Shown: positions 51,226 through 61,246, counted from the stretch's first letter. The stretch: DNA of 64,000 nucleotides from Syntrophomonas sp. (GCA_016841875.1 JAENYG010000017.1:1-64000); one strand, 5' to 3'. Made by a program: numbers and translations. Notes: a model not told the origin generated them from the letters alone.

Positions 51226-52237
51226 TATCATTCCTCCGCCCGGAAATCTGAGACCCATTCTCTGCTTTCCTTCTGAAAATACTAATCTCTGCCAGAGCTG
51301 CCCCGATCATGAATATTATCCCTCCGGCTCCTGCGTATGGCAGACCTGGATCTTCTTTTACTTTGAAAATCGAATAAGTTCCTAAGCCATTAAACTGTAC
51401 CCAGGAGGTGTCATCAATTTTGATCTCTTCTCCGAAAGGTGCTGCACCTACCCCTAATAGTACATCACCCTTATAAACAGAATAGATTACTCTGGGATTA
51501 TTAGCTTGCATTGATCTACTCTCCATACCATAAGCGGGATCAAAATCCGGTACATACTTGAAAACCTTCACTCTCCAGTTTCCACCTGGTATGTCAAGTA
51601 CTTCACCTTCAACTGCTGTATGGTTTTCAGCTTTTTCCTCCCCTTGAATCGTTACATCTACCATATTGCCATAACTCTGCTGGTATACTTTTATCCCCTG
51701 GTATTGCAGTGGATTATTAACACTGATAATGGACTGTAGTTCCAGGCTCTCACTTTTATATAGCTGTACTTTCGAGTAGTACTGGGAAGGCATATCGTTT
51801 TCATAACGTTCGATCTCAAAATCTTCTAAGAACAAGCTTATCTTTTCTCCAGCTTCATTCTCTGCAATAACCGCTCTTTCTCCTTCTGCAATCTGTACGG
51901 TCCCACTTTGCCCTACGCAAGTATTAATAATTCCCCCCACCAGAATTAATATTAATCCAATATGCAAAGCCAGCAGCCCCCACTGTCTTATCTGATTCAT
52001 AAGATTATGCTGCTTTATAAACACTTGTCTTCTAAGTTGGATAAGCCGGTTTATGGTACATAATACCAGGTTTATAAATAACATTATCATTAAAAGATTA
52101 AACAGCAGCAATCGATAAAATATATCCGGGAGTATACTGGTTCCTAATGCTGAAAATATTCCCAATAAAGCCAGCAGCACCAATCCGGTTTTCATAGAAT
52201 AGGAAGTTTTGAGCAGTATATATAAAAATTGACGCAT
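51209..52237 (-). CDS. resB: Cytochrome c biogenesis protein ResB/Ccs1
   Basis: A 342-residue ResB family protein: two N-terminal helices (MKTGLVLLALLGIFSALGTS, and LFNLLMIMLFINLVLCTINR), a third near residue 95, a large extracytoplasmic domain (KVQLYKSESLELQ, VKVFKYVPDFDP) and a last helix near 300. It works with CcsB to hold apocytochromes and haem. The multihaem genes at 52437 and 58601 are the obvious clients. Confidence 0.9.
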   Translation of the reverse strand: MRQFLYILLKTSYSMKTGLVLLALLGIFSALGTSILPDIFYRLLLFNLLMIMLFINLVLCTINRLIQLRRQVFIKQHNLMNQIRQWGLLALHIGLILILVGGIINTCVGQSGTVQIAEGERAVIAENEAGEKISLFLEDFEIERYENDMPSQYYSKVQLYKSESLELQSIISVNNPLQYQGIKVYQQSYGNMVDVTIQGEEKAENHTAVEGEVLDIPGGNWRVKVFKYVPDFDPAYGMESRSMQANNPRVIYSVYKGDVLLGVGAAPFGEEIKIDDTSWVQFNGLGTYSIFKVKEDPGLPYAGAGGIIFMIGAALAEISIFRRKAENGSQISGRRNDNGSTD

Positions 52238-52436
52238 ACGCTTGCTCCTTTATGCAGTAAACCAGGACGGTTTTAAACCAGCCCTCTGCTTCTCTATGTT
52301 ATACAGCTTGTTTATTGGTTACACGTTATTTACATTGTACAGTTTTTATATTTAAATGCCTTTGGATAAATCACCAATATTGAAGCACTTTGTTTGTACA
52401 GCTGTCTAAAACCAACCTTTTACGATATTAACCACT

Positions 52437-52988
52437 TTAAATTTCTGCCCCTGCCCACCCATCGTCTAGTTCGTCGATCCAATCAAACATGTGACACTCT
52501 GAACACATTACCTCTGAGGGCTGATGCATGCTGTGACAGACATTACATTCCATTTTCCCATTGTGCGAATCATGAGGGTTGGATTCTTCAAAATTAGTTG
52601 CTGCTTTAACCGCAGTATCAAAATCATCATGGCATTCCAAACAAAATTCCCGGGAAAACTCACGCTTCTCCAGGGGTATCTGGTAATCTCCGGTAATAAA
52701 TTTAAAACCTTCCTCGGCCTGTATCGCGATTGAACTTTCATGACAGTCGTGGCATACCAGATCCGCTTCAGCGTGCTTATTGGCTAATAGATCACTGTCA
52801 TGATAGGAATTGTAATAGGACTGCATAATATGACAGGTAGCACAGAAAGCTGGTTTTTCACTGGCTTTTACTAGATAAGCTCCTACCCCAACTCCCATAA
52901 TAACAGCTAATCCCAATGCTGCAAGCAGTACTTTTTTACTGAATACAGCTTTCCATCCCTTTTTACCCTTTTCTGCATCATTTTCCAC
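52437..52988 (-). CDS. NapC/NrfH-like pentahaem quinol dehydrogenase, copy 1
   Basis: A 183-residue protein with an N-terminal signal-anchor (KVLLAALGLAVIMGVGVGAYL) and five haem sites: CATCH, CHDCH, CLECH, CNVCH and CSECH. NrfH normally has four, so one extra haem is present. It should take electrons from menaquinol and hand them to a reductase outside the membrane. Divergent from it is the Tat-exported FAD protein at 53469, which lacks haems of its own and is the likely partner. Confidence 0.88.
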   Translation of the reverse strand: MENDAEKGKKGWKAVFSKKVLLAALGLAVIMGVGVGAYLVKASEKPAFCATCHIMQSYYNSYHDSDLLANKHAEADLVCHDCHESSIAIQAEEGFKFITGDYQIPLEKREFSREFCLECHDDFDTAVKAATNFEESNPHDSHNGKMECNVCHSMHQPSEVMCSECHMFDWIDELDDGWAGAEI

Positions 52989-53468
52989 TTAAAGCCCTCC
53001 CTGTTTTGTTTAAGTGCTATTTATTTTAATGTTGTTGCATATAAAGCAGCGTACATTATAATGATCTTCTCTGTTTAATCGCAGAACGTATTGATTTGTT
53101 AGATTCAACCTTTTTAAGCATTATTTGGTTTATGATATAGCGTTTACTCTGAGTCTGCTGCTTTAAGGAGCCTTCGCAGGGCATCTATACTTTCCCCTCC
53201 TCACTGTACAAAAGGACCGTTCACGTTTATAATTAACAACGTTGGTAAAAATCCATATTAAAAAAACACCTCATAAATAGCACCTCAATTATAATCTATC
53301 CACCAGCTAATTTCTTTTAGAGCACACCCCAAGTTTTTGACCACATTTTAGTATCGCCCCCTAATCGTATATCTTAATTCCGCGTGGTACCATTAAGCTA
53401 AACTCAATACTTTTTTTACATTGTTCGCGTTTTTTTTACAAATTACCAATAAGAGAGGAGAAGGATCT
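52989..53468. other. Divergent intergenic region, copy 1
   Basis: No gene is seen. Near the flavoprotein end are two T-tract/ACA elements (CTTTTTTTACATTGTT at about 53408 and TTTTTTTTACAAATT at about 53430). A similar TTTTTTTTACAATGTT lies in the equivalent region of the second module (about 59267). Confidence 0.5.
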
Positions 53469-55187
53469 ATGAGTTTAGAAGAAAATGGTAGCAAAGGTAT
53501 CTCCAGAAGAAAATTCATCCAGGGCACAGCCATTGGGGCTGTAGGCTTAGCTTCAGCAGGCATGCTGGCCGGCTGCAGCCCGAATGAGGAAACCCCTTCG
53601 GAAGGACAGGCCGGCACATCAACTGACAGCAAATGGAGTTGGGATACTAAGCCTGACCCGATACCTGCCTCTGAAATCAAGAAAACCGTTGATACCGAAG
53701 TTTTAGTAATTGGTGCCGGACTGGCTGGCACAGTTGCAGTTTTATCAGCTCACGAAGCAGGGGCCAAGACTATTCTTATCGACAAAAATGATACTACGGC
53801 AGCTCGCGGAGGTCATATCACCGCTTTTGGCACCAAGCTGCAGCATGAAATGGGCATAGAGGTAAAGTACCGCGAGGTCATAAGGCGTTGGATTTACTGG
53901 GCTCAAGGCAGATGTAAGGAAGATTTACTCTGGCTCTTTGCAGAAAAGAGCGGCGCCTGTTTCGATTGGGTAAGGGACCAGGTTGAACCCCGGGGATTGA
54001 AAATAGCCATGTGGGACGGATATTTTAAAGGGCCTGATTATACCGAATATCCTGTTACTCATTTCTTCTATCAGGACGGCACCGACTTTATGTACCAGAA
54101 TGGTAACATCGAAGGGGCTGGCAACGCAGTTTTGCTTCCTATTCTGGAACAGATCATCAAGGAAAACGGAATTGAAATCCATTATAAAACCCCGGCTGTA
54201 CAGCTGGTTAGGGATGGAGATGGACCGGTTACCGGCATAATTGCAGGAGAAGCAGGCAACTATATCCAGTATAATGCCAGCAAAGGCGTAATAATAGCTA
54301 CCGGTGACTATGCCTCTGACAAAGAGATGGTAGAAAGATACGATCCTTTCGCTCTGCAGGCTGATTCCCAGATTTATTTCCCCAACAAATGTAATACCGG
54401 TGATGCTCATAAAATGGCCATGTGGGCCGGCGGAGCCATGCAGAAGGTGGAACCCCATGCAGCAGTTATCCACCTGGAATCTGGCGCGCAAAGCTATGCT
54501 TTCCTGCATGTTAATGCTTTAGGGAATCGCTTCAAAAATGAAGATGTGAACACCCAGTCCAAGAGCTGTACCAAGGAATATGAACCGGAAGGTATCGCCT
54601 GGACGGTATATGATGCTGATGGTTTATCCGAGGTTAAACAGCAGATTGATGCCGGCATCGGCGGCGGATTATTCTATGGTCAGACCTTCCAGCGCATAGG
54701 GACCAAATTCGACCTGGCAGCTGAACAGCAGGTGTTGGATCTGCATTTGAGCAACGGCAAAGTGGTCACTGCTAATACCCTGGAAGAACTGGCAGCAAAG
54801 ATGGAAGTACCGGTTGATAACTTTGTAGCTACGGTTAAGCGTTATAATGAAATAGTGGCAGATAAAAATGATGTGGATTATGGTAAACGGGCTGAGCTGC
54901 TAACTCCAATAGTAAAGGCACCTTTCTACGCTGGAAAACTCCTGAGTACGGTACTGACCATGGTAGGCGGACTGCGTACCAATACTAACTTGAATGTACT
55001 GGATGAAGATGACCAGCCTATCGAAGGTCTTTTTGTAGCCGGGTCGGCTGCTGGGGACTTCTTTGCCAACGACTACCCCACTATTTGCCCTGGTATAGGA
55101 CATGGTCGCTGTATTACTTTCGGTCGTCTGGCTGGAATTATTGCGGCTGGCAAGTCAGTTGATATTGTTCCATCAATAGAAGTATAA
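53469..55187 (+). CDS. Tat-exported FAD lipoprotein reductase, copy 1
   Basis: A 572-residue FAD_binding_2 (fumarate-reductase-like flavoprotein) protein. The signal has the twin-arginine motif SRRKFIQG (Arg13-14) and a lipobox LAGC (Cys36), so it is a folded, membrane-anchored lipoprotein. VLVIGAGLAGTVAVLSA binds FAD; the C-terminal FAD region reads EGLFVAGSAAGDFFANDY, CPGIGHGRCITFGRLAG. It differs from the HGxNRLGGN type of classical fumarate reductases, so the substrate is probably another enoate or carbonyl. It has no haem domain, so NrfH-like cytochrome must feed it. AGAGGAGAAGG precedes the ATG. Confidence 0.85.
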   Translation: MSLEENGSKGISRRKFIQGTAIGAVGLASAGMLAGCSPNEETPSEGQAGTSTDSKWSWDTKPDPIPASEIKKTVDTEVLVIGAGLAGTVAVLSAHEAGAKTILIDKNDTTAARGGHITAFGTKLQHEMGIEVKYREVIRRWIYWAQGRCKEDLLWLFAEKSGACFDWVRDQVEPRGLKIAMWDGYFKGPDYTEYPVTHFFYQDGTDFMYQNGNIEGAGNAVLLPILEQIIKENGIEIHYKTPAVQLVRDGDGPVTGIIAGEAGNYIQYNASKGVIIATGDYASDKEMVERYDPFALQADSQIYFPNKCNTGDAHKMAMWAGGAMQKVEPHAAVIHLESGAQSYAFLHVNALGNRFKNEDVNTQSKSCTKEYEPEGIAWTVYDADGLSEVKQQIDAGIGGGLFYGQTFQRIGTKFDLAAEQQVLDLHLSNGKVVTANTLEELAAKMEVPVDNFVATVKRYNEIVADKNDVDYGKRAELLTPIVKAPFYAGKLLSTVLTMVGGLRTNTNLNVLDEDDQPIEGLFVAGSAAGDFFANDYPTICPGIGHGRCITFGRLAGIIAAGKSVDIVPSIEV

Positions 55188-55234
55188 TCCTTACCTGTCA
55201 AAATCAAAGTTGTGTAGAGTCAAAATATGAGTAT

Positions 55235-55267
55235 ATAGGGAGCATCGATATATCCGATTCTCCCTAT
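55235..55267 (+). terminator. Hairpin after the first FAD reductase
   Basis: ATAGGGAG and CTCCCTAT form an 8-bp stem with a 17-base loop; the T-run is weak (TTAC). Confidence 0.5.
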
Positions 55268-55453
55268 TACTTACACTCAGAAATACAATAGTTTATCATT
55301 TCCTGAGACAATAATAATAAACTTAAGCTAGAATATTATCATAAAGAATGAAATACCTGACTGGGGAGCATCACAACTTCTTTTACTAGCCATACTATGA
55401 AAAGCCGTAAACACTAAACTAGCATTGGTTTAAAAATATTGGTGGTGTATTTT

Positions 55454-56653
55454 ATGTCAATGGACTTTAAAATTTCCCATTATTTACTGGAAGGTATGCT
55501 GGATGCTGGTCTGCCTTTCATAGGTGCCTATCTAGAGAAAAAAATTGGCAAAGCCGTAACTATAACTGATGCATCCGGCAGAATAATCTACCCGGATAAA
55601 TCAGATGCGGTATATAAAGCCAACGATTTGTTTTTAGATATTCCAGATGAGTTTACTACCCATGCCAATTCCCTATTAAATGATCATGGTCTTTATTATA
55701 AAATCCAACACAACTCTACCTGCAGCGGTTATGTAATAATAGAAAATATGTCCCAGGAGAACACAGCTTCAGTGCTGGCGATTCTAAAAGAAAGTAATCT
55801 GGCTTTAAAATATCACTTTTTTATGTATAATGAGATGATTAAAAATAAGGAAGATTTTGGGCAGAGCCTTTATGATAATTTCTTCTTATCGGCCGATGTA
55901 AGCATTCCGGATAAGCTAAAAATGTATGAACAGAAGATGGACATCAATAATTATTATTTTGTGTCGGTCTTAGATATCGAAGAAAGTCCTCCCAATCTGG
56001 ACTGGACTACACTTCGTTCCTATATCAATGCAACTATGAACAAAGATGGTTCAGAATATATCAGTTCCATTATAGCCCCCGGCCGCCTGGTCAACATTTT
56101 ACGGGCGAATCCTAAAGGCGGTCCTATGGATATAGATCCTGACTGGCCGGGCAGGGAAACGGCCACTGCAACTAAACAGACTATCGAGAACAGATTCAGC
56201 CTAACTTATTCTCAGGGCTTAGGACGAATATGCAAGCCATCGGGTTTACTGCAGAGTTATCAGGAAGCTTGTATCGCCATAGCCCTGCCCCGCCTGATGG
56301 GTCAAAAACAGTTTATTCAATATTTTTCTCAATTAGGTGTATTTTCCATAATATTTTCCCATGATTCTCAAACGGTCAAAAATTACTGCCTGCAGGTACT
56401 GGGTCAGTTGATAAAACATGATGAAAAATACGGGACTGATTTAGTGGACACTCTAAGAATTTTACTGGATAATTCGTGCAGCTGGACAACAACTGCTAAC
56501 CAGATGTATGTGCATGTTAATACTGTTTATTACAGGATGTTCAAAGTGCAAAAACTTCTCAATGTGGATTTTTCTTTGTTTGAAACCCGTCTTCATCTAT
56601 ATACGGCTATTAGAGCCTGGGATACTCTTAATGCCTGCAATTTCCTGGAGTAG
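55454..56653 (+). CDS. PucR/CdaR-like transcriptional regulator
   Basis: A 399-residue regulator. The first 130 residues form a sensor-like domain (LLEGMLDAGLPFIGAYLEK, VTITDASGRIIYP). The middle is a GGDEF-like remnant typical of the PucR family, and the C-terminus is a PucR-type HTH_30 (LDNSCSWTTTANQMYVHVNT, VYYRMFKVQKLL). It sits between two FAD reductase genes and probably controls one or both in response to their substrate. The N-terminal domain is shared with the partial gene at 63736. The ATG at 55454 is preceded by GGTGGTG. Confidence 0.8.
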   Translation: MSMDFKISHYLLEGMLDAGLPFIGAYLEKKIGKAVTITDASGRIIYPDKSDAVYKANDLFLDIPDEFTTHANSLLNDHGLYYKIQHNSTCSGYVIIENMSQENTASVLAILKESNLALKYHFFMYNEMIKNKEDFGQSLYDNFFLSADVSIPDKLKMYEQKMDINNYYFVSVLDIEESPPNLDWTTLRSYINATMNKDGSEYISSIIAPGRLVNILRANPKGGPMDIDPDWPGRETATATKQTIENRFSLTYSQGLGRICKPSGLLQSYQEACIAIALPRLMGQKQFIQYFSQLGVFSIIFSHDSQTVKNYCLQVLGQLIKHDEKYGTDLVDTLRILLDNSCSWTTTANQMYVHVNTVYYRMFKVQKLLNVDFSLFETRLHLYTAIRAWDTLNACNFLE

Positions 56654-56834
56654 ATCATGTTCTGGCAACAAAACAAAGATTCCACAGATCAAGCTTTTTT
56701 TGGACTAGCTAAATTAGAGTTGCAGTTAAAAATAGAAAATGATTTTGTAGATCAATGTTTTAAGAAAGTCATTATTTCTAGTATTATTAATAAGGGAAAT
56801 TATTACCAGAGCTTTATCAATGGGGGATGATTTT

Positions 56835-58388
56835 ATGAACACTCCAAATTGTAAATGGAGTTGGGAAAAGCAGCCTTTACCAATCCCGTCTACCGAAATT
56901 AAGAAAACACTGGATACCGACATAGTGGTGATTGGGGCCGGACTGGCCGGAATGGTGGCCGCCCTGTCTGCCCGGGAAGCAGGGGCCAGTCCCATCATTA
57001 TTGAAAAAAACTGGACTTTCTCGGCGCGGGGCTATCATAATGCTGCGTTTGGCAGCAAGTTGCAGCAGATGATGGGTATCGAGGTGGATTACCGGCAGGT
57101 CATCCGGGATTGGATAAGATGGTCTCAGAGTAAAGCCGACGAGGTGTTGCTCTGGGAGTTCGCAAGAAAGAGCGGGGCATGCATGGACTGGCTGGTAGAT
57201 ATTGTTGAAGCCGGTGGAATGAAAGCAGGTATCTGGGATGGTTATTACAAAGGGCCTGATTATACCGAATATCCGGTAACACATATGTTTTATGCACCAG
57301 ATGACCCAGATAATTCCTGGAATTACGGTTTAAGCAAGATCCTGGAGAGAAACATAAGAAATTGTGGCATAGACATCCAGTACAATATGCCTGCAGTACG
57401 ATTGATTAGAGAAGACGATGGTCCGGTTACCGGGGTTATTGCTGGCAAGCCTGGGGAGTATACTCAGTATAATGCCAGTAACGGTGTCATAATTACTACC
57501 GGTGATTATGCATCGGATATGGAGATGCTGGAGAGATACAATTCCTTTGCCCTGGAAGCTGATGCCCAGGTTTATTTTCCCCAGGAAACCAACGTGGGCG
57601 AAGGCCATAAAATAGCCATGTGGGTAGGAGCAGCCATGCAGAAAGTTGAACCCCATTCTACAGTTATTCACCTGGAAGCCGGAGCCATGAGCTACTTCTT
57701 TCTGCACGTTAATGCTAAGGGTAAACGCTTCAAGAACGAAGATGTGAATACCCAATCAAAAAGCTGTGGTAAACTGCTGGAGCCCGGCGGTATAGCATGG
57801 ACCGTCTATGATGCCAATGGTCTGTCCGATGTTCAAGAAAGTATCGCCAGCGGTATCGGCGGCGGCTTGTTCTGGGATCAAACTGAACGCTTGAAGGGCC
57901 AGAAATGGGATATGAAAGCTGAACAGGCCGTGCTGGAGGAGCATATCAAGGCTGGCAAGGTAGTTACCGCCAACACCCTGGAAGAACTGGCCAAGAAAAT
58001 GAAGGTTCCGGCAGATAATTTTAAGGCCACGATAGCTCGGTATAATGAACTGGCTGAACAAAAAGATGACGAGGACTTTGGTAAAAGGCCCGAGCTGCTT
58101 ACCCCGATTGTAAAACCTCCCTTTTACGCCGGTAAACTGCTGGCAACAATACTGACTGCATCAGGTGGTCTGCGTACTAACACTAATTGCGAAGTGTTGG
58201 ATGCGGATGATGAACCTATTAAAAACCTTTATGTGGCAGGATCCACAGCGGGTGGTTTCTTTGCTAATGATTATCCTACTATCTGCCCGGGCATAGGGCA
58301 CGGCCGCTGTATTACCTTTGGACGCATCGCTGGCATTGTTGCGGCCGGGAAAAATGTCGATGATATTATCCCTTCCAGGAAAATTTAG
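56835..58388 (+). CDS. FAD reductase, copy 2, without export signal
   Basis: A 517-residue close paralogue of the protein at 53469; most residues agree over the entire catalytic part (FAD motif VVIGAGLAGMVAALSA, KGPDYTEYPVTH, CPGIGHGRCITFGR). The twin-arginine signal, lipobox and linker are missing: the protein begins at the segment CKWSWE that follows the linker in copy 1. The ATG is preceded by GGGGGATG, so the start is credible and no signal peptide is coded upstream. It would stay in the cytoplasm unless carried with a partner, and may use another electron donor. Confidence 0.83.
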   Translation: MNTPNCKWSWEKQPLPIPSTEIKKTLDTDIVVIGAGLAGMVAALSAREAGASPIIIEKNWTFSARGYHNAAFGSKLQQMMGIEVDYRQVIRDWIRWSQSKADEVLLWEFARKSGACMDWLVDIVEAGGMKAGIWDGYYKGPDYTEYPVTHMFYAPDDPDNSWNYGLSKILERNIRNCGIDIQYNMPAVRLIREDDGPVTGVIAGKPGEYTQYNASNGVIITTGDYASDMEMLERYNSFALEADAQVYFPQETNVGEGHKIAMWVGAAMQKVEPHSTVIHLEAGAMSYFFLHVNAKGKRFKNEDVNTQSKSCGKLLEPGGIAWTVYDANGLSDVQESIASGIGGGLFWDQTERLKGQKWDMKAEQAVLEEHIKAGKVVTANTLEELAKKMKVPADNFKATIARYNELAEQKDDEDFGKRPELLTPIVKPPFYAGKLLATILTASGGLRTNTNCEVLDADDEPIKNLYVAGSTAGGFFANDYPTICPGIGHGRCITFGRIAGIVAAGKNVDDIIPSRKI

Positions 58389-58555
58389 AATGATTTTATT
58401 AATCCAGATGATGTTTCTCCCTTTTCGTTCCGCCAGCCGACACAGAGAGGTTTATCTTTGCTGCCTCCTTAATTATCTGCGAGATATGCTTACCAGGTGC
58501 AAATTAGCAAATTGTACCATAATGGTATTGCAATGAAATGACGGTACATCAGCTA

Positions 58556-58585
58556 CCCTGGTATGGGATGATACCCGTACCGGGG
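58556..58585 (+). terminator. Hairpin between convergent genes
   Basis: CCCTGGTATGGG pairs over 12 positions (three wobble) with CCCGTACCGGGG around a 6-base loop. No T-run follows; it separates the FAD reductase gene from the minus-strand cytochrome gene. Confidence 0.45.
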
Positions 58586-58600
58586 CTCATCTATAAAATC

Positions 58601-59146
58601 TTATATTTTTTCCCATCCATCGCCTAACTCATCAATCCAGTCAAAGATATGACACTGGGAACACAGTACCTCGGATGGTTGATGCATACTGTGGCAAACA
58701 TTGCATTCCATTTCCCCGTTATGCGAATCATGAGGGTTGGATTCTTCGAAATTGGTTGCTGCTTTAACGGCAGTATCAAAATCATCATGGCATTCCAGGC
58801 AAAAGTCCCGTGAAACCTCTAGTTTCTCGAGCGGTATAGTGTAGTTTCCGGTAATAAAAGCCCATCCTTCCTCAGCCTGTATTGAAATTGAACTTTCATG
58901 ACAGTCGTGGCATACTAGATCCGCTTCAGCATGCTTATTGGCTAACAGATCACTGCCATGATAAGAATCATAATAGGGCTGCATAATATGACAGGTAGTA
59001 CAGAAAGCTGGATTGTCACTGGCTTTCACTATGTAGATACCCCCCCCTGCTCCAACAACAACTATTACCAGAACCATTATCAGCAGTGCCTTCTTATTTA
59101 GAAACCTTTTACGGAAACCATCTGGTTTAATATCTTCTTTTTCCAT
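58601..59146 (-). CDS. NapC/NrfH-like pentahaem quinol dehydrogenase, copy 2
   Basis: A 181-residue protein with a signal-anchor (ALLIMVLVIVVVGAGGGIYI) and the haem motifs CTTCH, CHDCH, CLECH, CNVCH, CSQCH. Apart from the anchor it is nearly the same as the protein at 52437, also at the DNA level (long runs of identity in the CHDCH to CNVCH part), so the duplication is recent or the copies are being homogenised. The start at 59146 follows AGGAGG. It is divergent from the third FAD reductase, repeating the arrangement of copy 1. Confidence 0.88.
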   Translation of the reverse strand: MEKEDIKPDGFRKRFLNKKALLIMVLVIVVVGAGGGIYIVKASDNPAFCTTCHIMQPYYDSYHGSDLLANKHAEADLVCHDCHESSISIQAEEGWAFITGNYTIPLEKLEVSRDFCLECHDDFDTAVKAATNFEESNPHDSHNGEMECNVCHSMHQPSEVLCSQCHIFDWIDELGDGWEKI

Positions 59147-59557
59147 AGTCAGTCCTCCTAATTGATAGCATTTTACAGAAAATCTACCTGAAATCATAAT
59201 AATAATAATATAAATTTGTCGAGTTTAAATATATTTTACAATATTAATTCGCATTCCGCCTTTGGTTTTTTTTACAATGTTTATTTAAATCTTTCGTAAG
59301 TACCTCCAATGTCTGTTAAACTACTGAGTGCTATACTGAAATCAAACAATATCCATAATTGAGGACTTGACTTTATTTGCCGAGCAGCTAAATAATACAG
59401 CCCCCTCTCTGGGGTTCACCCGGTGGGGGAAACTAAGGAAACCTTCATTTTGTTGCGGCACCATAATACAGGACGCAATTTATGCTCGGCAGGGGAACAA
59501 CGCTAAGGAAGCGAAAAAGTAGTATTTGCTTAGTAGCTAAGGAAGGGAGATAAGATT
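59147..59557. other. Divergent intergenic region, copy 2
   Basis: No gene. It holds TTTTTTTTACAATGTT at about 59267 like the first module, and a possible plus-strand promoter TTGACT (59367-59372), 16-base spacer, TAAATA (59389-59394). An AT-rich stretch near 59200-59225 may serve the minus-strand cytochrome gene. Confidence 0.45.
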
Positions 59558-61246
59558 GTGAGTGAAGAAGAAAAATTACCTAAAGGCATATCACGCAGGA
59601 AGTTTATCCAGGGAGCAGCCGTTGGTACAGTAGTACTCGCTTCGGGCAGCACCTTAATTGGTTGCAGCCCCAATGAAGAGACACCTGCCCCATCAGAAAC
59701 GACGGGCGAAAGTTCAATTCCCAGTTTTTTAAAAAAACCGGATCCCATTCCGGACAGTGAGATTAAACAAACTGTCACTGCTGATGTGGTTGTAATTGGA
59801 GCAGGAATGTCCGGTTTATGCGCTGCCATGGCCGCCGCTGAAGAAGGTGCCAAAGTGGTTATTTTGGAAAAGACCGAAAGGGTCAACTTCCGCGGTAATG
59901 ATTATGGAGCCATTGGAACTAAGATGCAGAAGCAGATCAACAATGAAATAAACAAAATGGACGCCGTCCAGGAGATCATGAGGTACAGTGCTTACAAAGG
60001 CAACCAGAGAGTTGTTTCCCTGTGGGCAGAAAACAGCGGTGCGGTTGCTGACTGGATAATGGCCAAAGCAGAAAGCTATGGCTGCCAACCTAAACCGGTA
60101 CCCCTGGATGAAACCGTGACCCCGGGAACTACGATCAAAGGCTATCCCACATTAAGTTTCAGAATGGATCCCAGTGAAGCAGCGGTAGCAGATGCACCAA
60201 CCGGAACCGATCCCTGGACTGCTTCGATGCGTTACGCTCTAAAAAAAGGCTGTGAAGATGCTGGTGTAGAATTCCATTATGAGACTCCGGCAGCCCAACT
60301 GGTGCGCGAGGAAAACGGCCGGGTCACAGCAGTCATTGGCGGAGCCGAAGGAGCTTATACCAAGTTTGTTGGTAATAAAGGGGTTGTCATCTGCTCCGGC
60401 GACTACAATGCCAATCAGGAAATGCGTGAATACTATATTCCTTCCACCAAAAATATGCACGCCAACATGTATGAGATGGTAACCGGCCCATGTAATACCG
60501 GGGATGGACAAAAGATGGGCATGTGGGTTGGAGCAGCCATAGATGAATTCCCTCATGCGCCGATGTATTTCGATTTTGCGGTTCCGGGAGCCCCCATCCT
60601 GGCCGATGCCTTGATGCGTCAGCCCTGGCTGCATATCAATGTCCGCGGCCAGCGTTTTGAAAATGAAGAACTGCCCTATGCCTATCTCTGCAATGCAATG
60701 CGGCAACAGCCGGAACACTTTAGATGGGCAATTTGGGACGCCAAATGGACGGAAGAAGCACCCTCTTTTAAACTGGTGGCCTGCAAGGACATGCGGACCA
60801 ATTTCCATAATCCTGAAAATGTAAAGGCCTACATCGAAAAAGGTTATATCCGCAGTGCTGAAACGCTGGAGGAACTGGCTGGCAAAATAGAAGTCCCCAA
60901 AGAAGTATTTTTGAAAACTGTAGCGCGCTACAATGAACTGGCCGAACAGGGTGTAGACCTCGATTTTGGCAAGCGGGCGGCCTGCCTGACCAAGATCGAA
61001 AAACCCACTTTCTATGCAGTACCATTGGGCACTGCGCTCCTGGTTACTCTGGGTGGGTTGCAGATCAATGAACAGCTGCAGGTACTGGATGAAGAAAAGA
61101 ATGTCATCCCTGGCCTTTATGCCGCTGGCAATGCCTCGGGAAGCTATTATGGCAATGATTATTGCGTAAACCTGCCCGGCAACAGCCACGGACGAGCTTT
61201 TACTTTTGGTTACCTGGCCGGTAAGAATGTACTGAGTCTGGGTTAG
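59558..61246 (+). CDS. Tat-exported FAD lipoprotein reductase, copy 3
   Basis: A 562-residue FAD_binding_2 protein. The twin-arginine signal ISRRKFIQG (Arg13-14) and lipobox LIGC (Cys36) match copy 1, but the catalytic part is more distant: VVVIGAGMSGLCAAMAA, then VNFRGNDYGAIGTK, and a C-terminus IPGLYAAGNASGSYYGNDY, LPGNSHGRAFTFGYLAG. A different substrate is likely. The GTG at 59558 follows AAGGGAGA. It is divergent from the second NrfH-like gene, its probable electron donor. Confidence 0.83.
   Translation: MSEEEKLPKGISRRKFIQGAAVGTVVLASGSTLIGCSPNEETPAPSETTGESSIPSFLKKPDPIPDSEIKQTVTADVVVIGAGMSGLCAAMAAAEEGAKVVILEKTERVNFRGNDYGAIGTKMQKQINNEINKMDAVQEIMRYSAYKGNQRVVSLWAENSGAVADWIMAKAESYGCQPKPVPLDETVTPGTTIKGYPTLSFRMDPSEAAVADAPTGTDPWTASMRYALKKGCEDAGVEFHYETPAAQLVREENGRVTAVIGGAEGAYTKFVGNKGVVICSGDYNANQEMREYYIPSTKNMHANMYEMVTGPCNTGDGQKMGMWVGAAIDEFPHAPMYFDFAVPGAPILADALMRQPWLHINVRGQRFENEELPYAYLCNAMRQQPEHFRWAIWDAKWTEEAPSFKLVACKDMRTNFHNPENVKAYIEKGYIRSAETLEELAGKIEVPKEVFLKTVARYNELAEQGVDLDFGKRAACLTKIEKPTFYAVPLGTALLVTLGGLQINEQLQVLDEEKNVIPGLYAAGNASGSYYGNDYCVNLPGNSHGRAFTFGYLAGKNVLSLG

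Noticed and set aside
53380-53400. Sigma-54 promoter upstream of the first FAD reductase (GGTACCATTAAGC)
   Set aside because: The GG to GC distance is nine bases rather than ten, and the flanks do not match.
60239-61189. Long minus-strand open frame (316 codons) opposite the third FAD reductase gene
   Set aside because: It is antisense to a clear FAD_binding_2 gene, has no ribosome binding site and no family resemblance.
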